Shown here: in pieces, positions 1 through 5,202 of the stretch
Position numbering within the stretch: position 1 is the stretch's first letter
Layout of the letters: each line of letters begins with the position of its first letter
NCBI GenBank assembly: GCA_910588895.1
Contig: CAJUSS010000186.1
Coordinates: 1-5,714 of the forward strand
From: an uncultured Lachnospiraceae bacterium
Lineage (GTDB): Bacteria; Bacillota; Clostridia; Lachnospirales; Lachnospiraceae
Direction of reading: 5' to 3'
Length of the DNA: 5,714 bases
Made by a program: the position numbers and the translations under genes
The notes under the pieces: model-generated
Databases searched by the model: none
What the model saw: the letters and a program-made list of their open reading frames with translations, nothing else
What the model was told of the DNA's origin: nothing

Positions 1-28
1 CTCGTTATGACCACTTCGATATCTCTCC
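1..28 (-). tRNA. 5' end of a tRNA-Ser gene, cut by the window edge
   Basis: The minus strand from 28 to 1 reads as the first 28 bases of a tRNA. It has a 7-base acceptor strand GGAGAGA (28-22), UA at the position 8/9 linker, a 3-base D-stem UCG (19-17) pairing with CGA (4-2), and a 12-base D-loop containing the conserved GG. The 3-bp D-stem and the GGAGAGA acceptor start are typical of serine tRNAs in clostridia, which have a long variable arm. The anticodon, variable arm, T-arm and any CCA lie outside the window, so the isoacceptor cannot be given. Two strong promoters sit just upstream. tRNA-Leu is a less likely alternative because its usual start is GC-rich and different. Confidence 0.85.
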
Positions 29-42
29 AAACGTGCTTTGCT

Positions 43-90
43 ATTTTATCAGATCAGCAACGGTTTGTCAAGAACTTTTTTTATTTTTTT
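43..90 (-). promoter_or_regulatory. Proximal promoter (P2) of the tRNA gene, with A-tract UP-like element
   Basis: On the minus strand there is a perfect -35 box TTGACA (71-66), a 17-base spacer, and a -10 box TAAAAT (48-43) preceded by TGA, which makes it an extended -10. Directly upstream of the -35 lie two 7-base A-tracts (90-84 and 82-76) separated by a single T, resembling an UP element. Transcription should begin near 36-37, leaving a leader of only about 8 bases before the tRNA 5' end at 28. This architecture is that of a stable-RNA promoter. Confidence 0.88.
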
Positions 91-138
91 CAGTCGGTCG
101 ATGCGGGCTTTTCTCTTCTCCCTCAGCGCGACTTGATT

Positions 139-197
139 ATTTTACCATGGGCACCTGGATCTGTCAACTATTTTTTTTACTTTTTTCGATCTTTTTT
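139..197 (-). promoter_or_regulatory. Distal promoter (P1) of the tRNA gene, with phased A-tracts
   Basis: On the minus strand there is a perfect TTGACA (167-162), a 17-base spacer and TAAAAT (144-139) preceded by TGG, another extended -10. Upstream are three A-tracts (197-192, 186-181 and 178-171), centred about 9-11 bases apart. That is roughly one helical turn, so the DNA is probably bent and may contact the RNA polymerase alpha subunits. The predicted start is near 132-133, about 104 bases before the tRNA. Together with P2 it forms the tandem arrangement common for rRNA and tRNA operons in Firmicutes. Confidence 0.85.
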
Positions 198-253
198 ACG
201 ATCCGTTCACTCTCCACATCCACGCCAGAACATCCTACCGCAGAGATATGTCG

Positions 254-279
254 CAGCCGCTTTAGCCGGCTGGCTTTTT
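254..279 (+). terminator. Possible terminator-like hairpin behind ispD
   Basis: CAGCCG (254-259) pairs with CGGCTG (267-272) around a 7-base loop. On the plus strand it is followed after two bases by five T residues (275-279). Only the plus-strand reading has a T-run, yet no plus-strand gene ends here. In the minus-strand ispD transcript the same hairpin forms without a U-run. It may stop antisense transcription, or act as a 3' stem-loop that stabilises the ispD message. The stem is short, so this is a weak call. Confidence 0.25.
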
Positions 280-324
280 GATCTGTCGCATGCCAGCTGC
301 CCGGCATCCGGAGGGCCGGAGCGG

Positions 325-1029
325 TCAGCCCCGCAAAAGAGCAGCGGCTATGGGCAGATCCTCCGGCGTGGTCACTTTGATGTTCTGGTAGTCGCCGTCG
401 ATCAGCTTTACCCGCTCTCCCAGGAACGTCTCCACCACCATCGCGTCATCGGTGATCCGCTCCTGCCCCCCGGGATCTGCCAGCATCTTCTCGTATGCCT
501 GATATACCAGCTCGTACCGAAAGGCCTGGGGGGTCTGGACCTGCCACAGCCTCCTGCGGTCCGGTGTCTCTGCCGCAAAGCCTTCCTTGTCGCTGACCTT
601 GATCGTGTCCTTTACCGGCACAGCCGACACACAGGCCCCGTAACGGACCGCTCCACATATCGTCCTGCGGATCGTCTGATCCGTGACCAGCGGGCGGGCG
701 CCGTCATGGATCAGCACATAGTCCGGGGCCGAGCCACGGCGAAAGGCCTTTAGGCCTTCATATACGGAATGATAACGCTCCCTCCCGCCGCAGACGACCG
801 CGGCCACCTTAGAAAAGCCAAAGGCCTTTACGATCTGATCTTGGCAGTAGGCGATCTGGTCCCGACCGGTGACCAGGATGACCTCATTGACAGGGCTGGC
901 CTCAAAGGCTTCCAGAGCATAGGTGATGAGAGGCTTCCCTTCCAGCTCTAAAAACTGCTTGGCAACCTCTGTCCCCATCCGCTTTCCCTGCCCTGCCGCC
1001 AGGACGACAGCTCCTATCTTTTCTCCCAT
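325..1029 (-). CDS. ispD: 2-C-methyl-D-erythritol 4-phosphate cytidylyltransferase IspD
   Basis: IspD joins CTP and 2-C-methyl-D-erythritol 4-phosphate to give CDP-methylerythritol in the cytosolic MEP route to isoprenoids. The 234-residue protein is full length for the family. It shows the N-terminal CTP-binding stretch AAGQGKRMG (11-19) with R17 and K24 matching the catalytic Arg and Lys of E. coli IspD. It also has IHDGARP (107-113), VKDTIK (139-144), TPQAFR (166-171), TDDAM (193-197) and NIKVTTPEDL (216-225), whose K218 matches the substrate-binding lysine. The ATG at 1029 is preceded by GGGGG at 7 bases; a stronger AAGGAG lies 15 bases away. It is last in the gene run, 76 bases after tsaD. 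No ispF follows within the window, although the two are often adjacent in other bacteria. The MEP function is unrelated to its tRNA-related neighbours. Confidence 0.95.
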   Translation of the reverse strand: MGEKIGAVVLAAGQGKRMGTEVAKQFLELEGKPLITYALEAFEASPVNEVILVTGRDQIAYCQDQIVKAFGFSKVAAVVCGGRERYHSVYEGLKAFRRGSAPDYVLIHDGARPLVTDQTIRRTICGAVRYGACVSAVPVKDTIKVSDKEGFAAETPDRRRLWQVQTPQAFRYELVYQAYEKMLADPGGQERITDDAMVVETFLGERVKLIDGDYQNIKVTTPEDLPIAAALLRG

Positions 1030-1061
1030 CTTCCGTCCCCCGTTCTCCTTTATCCCTTTCT

Positions 1062-1088
1062 GACCAGGCCGCTCTATCCGGCCCGGTC
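1062..1088 (-). other. Stem-loop between tsaD and ispD
   Basis: The arms 1088-1079 and 1071-1062 form a 10-bp stem with a 7-base loop in the minus-strand RNA. One pair is G·U (1084 with 1066). The plus-strand RNA would have an A·C mismatch at that place, so the structure is fully paired only in the transcribed direction. No U-run follows, so it is not a standard intrinsic terminator. It starts 17 bases after the tsaD stop and ends 32 bases before the ispD start. It could pause polymerase, protect the upstream message from exonucleases, or mark a processing point. Confidence 0.45.
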
Positions 1089-1105
1089 CTGATCTATTTT
1101 GGCTT

Positions 1106-2134
1106 TTATCTCTCTCCCAGTTTCAGATGGGGGACTGCATTTAAGTCCCAGCCGCTCCGGACACCTTTTTTATACTCGTGATAGCCGGCCACGCCGATCA
1201 TGGCCGCATTGTCTGTACAAAATATAGGAGATGGATGATATAAGGAAAGCCCTTCCTTTTCACAGACTGCCTTCATCCTGGAACGGAGCGCAGTGTTGGA
1301 TGCCACTCCTCCGGCGATGGCTACCTTGGTGTAGCCGTATCCTTTTGCCGCCATCACGGTCCGGCTCACCAGGGACTCCACCACCGACGCCTGAAAGGAT
1401 GCCACCAGATCCGGCACACAGATCTCCTCCCCCATCATCTTGGCATGGTTGATATGGTTTAACACACAGGATTTCAGTCCGCTGAAGCTAAAGTCGTAGG
1501 GTGAGCCCTCGACCTTCCCTCTGGGGAACCAGATCGCCTCCGGGTCGCCTTCCCTGGCGGCCTTGTCGATCTTCGGACCTCCCGGATAGCCCAGGCCTAC
1601 GGCTCTTGCCACCTTGTCAAAAGCTTCCCCGGCCGCGTCGTCCCGAGTCCGTCCAACGATCTCAAACTCACCATAGTCTCTTACGATCACCAGATGCGTG
1701 TGGCCGCCGGATACCACCAAACATACAAACGGAGGGGCCAGATCTGGATGTTCGATATAATTGGCCGAGATGTGCCCTTCGATATGATGGATCCCGATCA
1801 GCGGCTTTTTAGCCGCATAGGCGATCGCCTTCGCCTCGGCTACACCCACCAAAAGGGCCCCCACCAGACCGGGCCCATAGGTCACCGCGATCGCGGTCAT
1901 CTGTTCCAGCTCCATATGCGCCTCTTCCAAGGCGCTCTCTATGACCTGGTTGATCTTCTCAATATGCTTCCTGGACGCGATCTCCGGCACCACTCCGCCA
2001 TATAGGGTATGGAGGGCGATCTGCGAGGAGATGACATTTGATAAGACGACCCGCCCGTTTTTCACCACTGAAGCCGCCGTCTCATCACAAGAACTCTCTA
2101 TCGCCAGGATGTAGATCTCTTCCTTCATGCTCAT
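1106..2134 (-). CDS. tsaD: tRNA N6-adenosine threonylcarbamoyltransferase TsaD
   Basis: TsaD transfers the threonylcarbamoyl group from threonylcarbamoyl-AMP to A37 of tRNAs that read ANN codons, working with TsaB and TsaE. It belongs to the ASKHA/Kae1 superfamily. The 342-residue form shows AIESSCDETAAS (11-22), VPEIASR (49-55), GPGLVGALLVG (87-97), the metal-binding HHIEGH (116-121, H117 and H121), VSGGHTHL (141-148), DDAAGEAFDK (165-174), GGVASN (275-280) and CTDNAAM (306-312) with metal ligand D308. All key positions are intact. Three in-frame ATGs exist: 2161, 2134 and 2128. I chose 2134 because GAGG lies 8 bases upstream and the family begins shortly before the IESSCDET block; 2128, with AGAAGG at 6 bases, is equally plausible. 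The gene is separated from tsaB by rimI, the small cysteine protein and rnz. Confidence 0.96.
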   Translation of the reverse strand: MSMKEEIYILAIESSCDETAASVVKNGRVVLSNVISSQIALHTLYGGVVPEIASRKHIEKINQVIESALEEAHMELEQMTAIAVTYGPGLVGALLVGVAEAKAIAYAAKKPLIGIHHIEGHISANYIEHPDLAPPFVCLVVSGGHTHLVIVRDYGEFEIVGRTRDDAAGEAFDKVARAVGLGYPGGPKIDKAAREGDPEAIWFPRGKVEGSPYDFSFSGLKSCVLNHINHAKMMGEEICVPDLVASFQASVVESLVSRTVMAAKGYGYTKVAIAGGVASNTALRSRMKAVCEKEGLSLYHPSPIFCTDNAAMIGVAGYHEYKKGVRSGWDLNAVPHLKLGER

Positions 2135-2167
2135 CCTTCTATCCTCATGCTCATTTCTCATCTTGCG

Positions 2168-2195
2168 AACGCGCTCCGTCTCACAGGGGCGCGCT
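2168..2195 (-). other. Stem-loop between rnz and tsaD
   Basis: In the minus-strand RNA, AGCGCGC (2195-2189) can pair with GCGCGUU (2174-2168), including one G·U pair, around a 14-base loop. It begins at the last base of the rnz stop codon and ends a few bases before the most upstream tsaD ATG (2161). The GGAG that would serve that ATG lies partly in the loop and partly in the stem, which is a small argument for the downstream tsaD starts. There is no U-run. The stem is GC-alternating and could arise by chance. Confidence 0.3.
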
Positions 2196-3106
2196 TACTC
2201 CTCATCAAATCCCAGCTCCATGCTCCATCCGTCTCTGGCCGCCTTGGCCCGCGGAAAGATCTCCCGCACCTCCTCCATGAACATCTCCGGCTTCGTCATG
2301 GATGGACTGTAATGGGTCAGCCACAGCAGCTTGGGATCGGCCTTCCTTGCAAGGGCAGCCGCCTCATAGACCGTCATGTGCTTATAGGCCCGCGCCTTTG
2401 CCGTCTTATCCTTTTCTCCATACATCCCTTCGCAGATCATCAGATCCGCGTCCTTGGCGTATTCCGCGATCACGGGCACCGGCCGGGTATCGGTGCAGTA
2501 GGCCACCCTCAGCCCTTTCCGGTCCGGTCCCAGGACCATCTGGGGCGTGTAGATCCGGCCATCCTCTTCTATGGTCTCCCCCTTTTGCAGCCGGTTCCAC
2601 AACTTCTGGGGGATCTGCTGCGCCCTGGCTCTCTCCACATCGAACCGTCCAGTCCGCGGGATAGACAGGGCATAGCCATAACAAGTCACATTGTGGTCCA
2701 CCCGGTAGGCATCCACCTGGTAAGGGCCCAGCTGCAGCTGCTGCCTTGCCTCTGTCAGCTCGATGAACTTAAGGGAAAAAGGGAGCTCCGGCGCGATCGT
2801 CCGGAGGGCTCCCACCACTCGCTCCAGGCCCTTTGGCCCCACCAGGGTCAGCGGCTCGGTCCTCTCCGCGTTCCCCATGGTCAGGAGCAGACCGGGCAGG
2901 CCGCTGATATGATCGGCATGATAATGGGTAAAACAGATATGGTCGATCGGCTTCGGGCTCCAGCCCTTTATCTTCAGCGCGATCTGCGTGCCTTCTCCGC
3001 AGTCGATCAGCAGATCGCTCCCTTTGCAACGGGTCATCAGGGACGTGAGCCACCGATAAGGCAGCGGCATCATCCCTCCCGTCCCTAACAGACAGACATC
3101 TAACAT
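2195..3106 (-). CDS. rnz: Ribonuclease Z (metallo-beta-lactamase-fold tRNA 3' endonuclease)
   Basis: RNase Z cuts the 3' trailer of tRNA precursors, chiefly those lacking an encoded CCA. The 303-residue length is close to the short-form bacterial enzymes. The N-terminus has LLGTGG and LLIDCGEGTQ (32-41), followed by the zinc motif HYHADH (61-66, HxHxDH). Further ligand candidates are H138 (VDHN), D206 (CTDTRP) and H265 (LTHYS), so the di-zinc site looks complete. YKHMT (241-245) carries another conserved histidine. The stretch that normally reads IPPGPLYG reads IPQKLWNR (165-172), so the arm region differs from the textbook enzyme. The start at 3106 is set by GAGGGAGGGG ending 5 bases before it; a GTG at 3142 would add 12 residues with no family match. 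Other metallo-hydrolase roles are possible but less likely. Confidence 0.88.
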   Translation of the reverse strand: MLDVCLLGTGGMMPLPYRWLTSLMTRCKGSDLLIDCGEGTQIALKIKGWSPKPIDHICFTHYHADHISGLPGLLLTMGNAERTEPLTLVGPKGLERVVGALRTIAPELPFSLKFIELTEARQQLQLGPYQVDAYRVDHNVTCYGYALSIPRTGRFDVERARAQQIPQKLWNRLQKGETIEEDGRIYTPQMVLGPDRKGLRVAYCTDTRPVPVIAEYAKDADLMICEGMYGEKDKTAKARAYKHMTVYEAAALARKADPKLLWLTHYSPSMTKPEMFMEEVREIFPRAKAARDGWSMELGFDEE

Positions 3107-3112
3107 AGCTTC

Positions 3113-3158
3113 CCCTCCCTCGCACTCAAGACATGCGCGCACCGCTGCAGAGAGAGGG
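3113..3158 (-). promoter_or_regulatory. Potential ribosome-site-sequestering helix in the rnz leader
   Basis: The minus-strand leader of rnz contains CCCUCUCUC (3158-3150), which can pair over nine positions, one of them G·U, with the rnz ribosome-binding site GAGGGAGGG (3121-3113). The loop would be 28 bases. A competing local hairpin, CGCUGC (3163-3158) with GCAGCG (3148-3143), would put most of the pyrimidine tract in its loop and free the ribosome site. This is a two-state arrangement on paper only; no ligand or sensor is visible. Confidence 0.3.
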
Positions 3159-3166
3159 CAGCGCGA

Positions 3167-3409
3167 TCATAAAAGCTCCGTCTGCTCCTCCACCTCTACC
3201 GCGATCTTAAACTGGTCCACCCAGTCGTCGTAACAGCTTTCGCAGATATCGATATGATGGACCTCCCCATCCTTCTCGGAAAAAAAATCCCAGCTGTGAT
3301 CCAGCATCAGGGCGCCCTCTCGCAGGATACCCCTCTCCACTACCATCTTCTTGCCGCATCTGTTGCAGATGACCGTCTCCAGTTGTCCATTCTTACCGTA
3401 TCGTCTCAT
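3167..3409 (-). CDS. Small four-cysteine (zinc-ribbon-like) protein of unknown function
   Basis: I do not recognise a named function. The 80-residue protein begins with a basic stretch (MRRYGKNG). It has a CNRC pair (C15, C18), a middle segment with H37 and a WDFFSEKDGE run (40-49), HH (51-52), a second CESC pair (C56, C59), and an acidic C-terminal tail (EVEEQTE). Two CxxC pairs 37 residues apart point to one structural zinc site. No signal peptide or membrane segment is visible, so it is probably cytosolic. The start at 3409 is supported by AGGTGAGG 5 bases upstream and by the loss of protein-like sequence before it; an in-frame extension to 3562 overlaps rimI and is not believable. It sits 134 bases after rimI and 60 before rnz. 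The location suggests a link to tRNA or ribosome maturation, but that is association only. Confidence 0.8.
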   Translation of the reverse strand: MRRYGKNGQLETVICNRCGKKMVVERGILREGALMLDHSWDFFSEKDGEVHHIDICESCYDDWVDQFKIAVEVEEQTELL

Positions 3410-3489
3410 AACATCCTCACCTTTCTTAAGATCGACGCGCAAGGCCTTTGCTCTGCGCAGCAGGAAACTGATCGTTTTCCCTTGCACCA

Positions 3490-3517
3490 AGTATAACGCA
3501 GATTTTGTCGATTTTAA
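3490..3517 (-). promoter_or_regulatory. Weak internal promoter candidate before the four-cysteine gene
   Basis: In the 134-base gap after rimI the minus strand carries TTAAAA (3517-3512), which matches the -35 consensus at four of six positions. A 16-base spacer follows, then TATACT (3495-3490), a five-of-six -10 box. Local base composition is more A/T-rich than the surrounding genes, which fits a promoter. If real, it would give the four-cysteine gene, rnz, tsaD and ispD a transcript independent of the upstream tsaE-tsaB-rimI message, with a leader of about 75 bases. Confidence 0.35.
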
Positions 3518-3543
3518 GTGGTAATTGTTGCATGGTCCGGCCG

Positions 3544-3981
3544 TTAAAGCCCTCTGGCCCACATGATGACGGCATCCTCTTTAGGCTTCCGGTAATAGTC
3601 CTTCCGCCTGGCTTCCTCTTTAAATCCGGCGGAAATGTAGAGCCTGCGGGCGGCAAGATTGGACTCCCGCACCTCAAGGGTCATAGCCCTGGCCCCTTTT
3701 TCTCTTGCAGCCTCTACCAGCGCATCCAGCAGTTCCCTGCCCCGGCCCTTCTGCCGATAGTCTTTTAAGATCGCGAGCCGCCAGATCTCGCCTTCTTCGC
3801 CGATCACGCAGGCGGCTCCATAACCTACCAGCCTGCCCCCCTCCTCTGCAGCCAAAAGGAGGTTATGCGGGTTTTTTAAGCTCTCCTCCAAAAGGGTCTT
3901 TGACCAGCTCTCAAGGAAACAGGCAGCCTCGATCTGGGCAGCCTGATCTAAGTCCTTTGGGACCATATCCCGGACCATCAT
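3544..3981 (-). CDS. rimI: Ribosomal protein S18-alanine N-acetyltransferase RimI
   Basis: RimI is a GNAT-fold enzyme that moves an acetyl group from acetyl-CoA to the N-terminal alanine of ribosomal protein S18. The 145 residues match the family length. The acetyl-CoA loop is RQKGRGREL (76-84). E103 in TLEVRESN (101-108) and Y115 in LYISAGF (114-120) fall at the same positions as the catalytic pair of E. coli RimI. The C-terminal RKDYYRKPKEDAVIM (126-140) is also typical. The ATG at 3981 overlaps the tsaB stop as ATGA. AAGGAG (3994-3989), lying 7 bases upstream inside the tsaB C-terminal codons, fixes the start and implies translational coupling. The tsaB-rimI pairing is conserved in many bacteria. 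The exact protein target is inferred from the family, as GNAT specificity can drift. Confidence 0.92.
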   Translation of the reverse strand: MMVRDMVPKDLDQAAQIEAACFLESWSKTLLEESLKNPHNLLLAAEEGGRLVGYGAACVIGEEGEIWRLAILKDYRQKGRGRELLDALVEAAREKGARAMTLEVRESNLAARRLYISAGFKEEARRKDYYRKPKEDAVIMWARGL

Positions 3982-4676
3982 GTCCGGTCTCCTTCTCTTT
4001 CACGCTCCGCCTGGGGCTTCCTTAGATATTCCGGCTTATGCTCCGCAGCCGTCTCCGTCTTTCCCTGCGCCATATAGAGCTCTCCTAAAGCCGCCACGGA
4101 GGCCGCCCTCTGCCGGCCGCTCTGGGCCGGAGCGAAGGCAAAGGGGACCATGAGCCCCTCTTCCAGCGCCTTTTTATATACAGGAACGCCGTCGCCCAAG
4201 AACAGCACCCGTTCTCCCATGCCGTTCAGCTCTTGGATTAGCCGGTCCACGCCCATGGCGCACTGCCCCTTCACGACCTGCAGCTCCGCCTCCACATGGT
4301 AGAGTCCGGTATAGACCTGGGATCTTCTGGCATCCATGATCGGACAGACCAGGCCCGCTGCTCCCCACAGGTTATATGCCATGGCATCCAATGTGGGGAT
4401 GTGCAGGAGAGGCTTTTTTAAGGCTAAGCCCAACCCCTTTGCCGTGGCGGAACCGATCCGCAGCCCTGTAAAGGATCCCGGCCCGGCTGCCACCGCGATC
4501 CCGTCGATCGTATCCAGATCCAGCTCCAAAAGCTTTACCAGCTCATCCAGCATGGGCAGCAGGGTCTGGGAATGGGTCTTTTTATAGTCCACCCCATATT
4601 CCCCTGTCAGCACCCCGTCTGTCACGATAGCCACGCCGGCCACCAGAGAAGAGCTCTCTATCCCTAAGATCTTCAT
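3978..4676 (-). CDS. tsaB: tRNA threonylcarbamoyladenosine biosynthesis protein TsaB
   Basis: TsaB is the non-catalytic ASKHA-fold partner that binds TsaD and is needed for t6A37 formation. The 232 residues agree with the usual 230 or so. Family marks are MKILGIESSS at the start, THSQTLLPMLDELV (34-47), AAGPGSFTGLRIG (63-75), KKPLLHIPTLDAMA (87-100), MDARRSQVYTGLY (114-126), and the C-terminal PEYLRKPQAE (215-224). The ATG at 4676 lies 7 bases after the tsaE stop. Its nearest GAGG is 12 bases upstream, at the 3' end of tsaE, so it probably relies on re-initiation by ribosomes finishing tsaE. Upstream in-frame ATGs (for example 4706) would overlap tsaE and add unrelated residues, and were rejected. 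The tail EREREGDRT is low complexity, and its codons also carry the rimI ribosome site. Confidence 0.95.
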   Translation of the reverse strand: MKILGIESSSLVAGVAIVTDGVLTGEYGVDYKKTHSQTLLPMLDELVKLLELDLDTIDGIAVAAGPGSFTGLRIGSATAKGLGLALKKPLLHIPTLDAMAYNLWGAAGLVCPIMDARRSQVYTGLYHVEAELQVVKGQCAMGVDRLIQELNGMGERVLFLGDGVPVYKKALEEGLMVPFAFAPAQSGRQRAASVAALGELYMAQGKTETAAEHKPEYLRKPQAEREREGDRT

Positions 4677-4683
4677 ATCCCGA

Positions 4684-5157
4684 TCACACCTCTCTCCCAG
4701 TCTCATCTCCCCGCATGCCGTCTTTGGCCTTCTCTGCGCCGATCCGGATCCGGCGGCAGTCAAACCCCTGTGCCAAGTCCTTTTCGATGGTGATCCAGAC
4801 CGCATCCTCCGGCAGGATCTCCCAAACGAGGGTCGGCCATTCCACAAGGCTCACCCCGTCTCCGTAAAAATGATCCTCGTAGCCGATCTCCTCCATCTCT
4901 TCCACATCGCAGATGCGGTATACATCAAAATGATGCAGCGGGAGCCGTCCGCCTTCATAGGACTGGAGGATCGTAAAGGTGGGGCTGGCCACCACCTCAT
5001 CGATCCCCAGGCCCTTGGCAAAGCCCTGGGAAAATACGGTCTTTCCCACGCCCAGATCCCCCTGCAGGCAATAGACCTGGCCCGGCTGGGCGGCCTTTCC
5101 CAGCCGTTCACCCAGGCGGAAGGTCTCCTCCGGTCCATATGTGGTCACTGTCTCCAT
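4684..5157 (-). CDS. tsaE: tRNA threonylcarbamoyladenosine biosynthesis ATPase TsaE
   Basis: TsaE is a P-loop ATPase that binds the TsaB-TsaD complex and drives its cycling in t6A synthesis. The 157 residues fit the family. Walker A is GDLGVGKT (33-40). SPTF (58-61) is the switch-like motif, HHFDVYR (75-81) carries the conserved metal-associated aspartate D78, and VEWP (105-108) is the family's conserved glutamate-tryptophan motif. The charged tail after about 140 is variable in homologues. The ATG at 5157 is preceded by AGAGGAG at 8 bases, a strong site. The gene lies 45 bases after the YcxB-like gene and 7 bases before tsaB, consistent with one transcript. Confidence 0.96.
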   Translation of the reverse strand: METVTTYGPEETFRLGERLGKAAQPGQVYCLQGDLGVGKTVFSQGFAKGLGIDEVVASPTFTILQSYEGGRLPLHHFDVYRICDVEEMEEIGYEDHFYGDGVSLVEWPTLVWEILPEDAVWITIEKDLAQGFDCRRIRIGAEKAKDGMRGDETGREV

Positions 5158-5202
5158 CCTTTTCGCTCCTCTTTCCGGCTCCCCTTAGCCGATGCTTTCA
5201 TC

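Noticed and set aside
76..197. Runs of T on the plus strand read as a repeat or as terminator U-tracts
   Set aside because: No GC-rich stem precedes them on the plus strand. On the minus strand they are A-tracts placed directly upstream of two -35 boxes, which explains them better.
7..753. Plus-strand open frame of 248 codons covering the tRNA promoters and part of ispD
   Set aside because: It runs antisense to a clear ispD gene and through two promoters and a tRNA. The translation has no recognisable motif and a composition typical of an antisense frame.
2147..3088. Plus-strand open frame of 313 codons opposite rnz
   Set aside because: Long only because the opposite strand is a GC-rich coding gene. 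The translation is rich in Arg, Pro, His and Leu without a domain, while the minus strand encodes an intact RNase Z.
3107..3142. GTG start adding 12 residues to RNase Z
   Set aside because: The extension contains the ribosome site of the ATG at 3106, and homologues begin at the MLDVxLLGTGG block.
3410..3562. Upstream extension of the four-cysteine protein to 131 residues
   Set aside because: The extra 51 residues overlap rimI and cross the promoter-like region. A strong ribosome site sits just before the ATG at 3409.
4677..4847. Upstream extension of TsaB to 289 residues
   Set aside because: The added part lies wholly inside tsaE in another frame, is Arg/Ser-rich and has no family match. 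TsaB proteins begin at the MKILGIESSS block.
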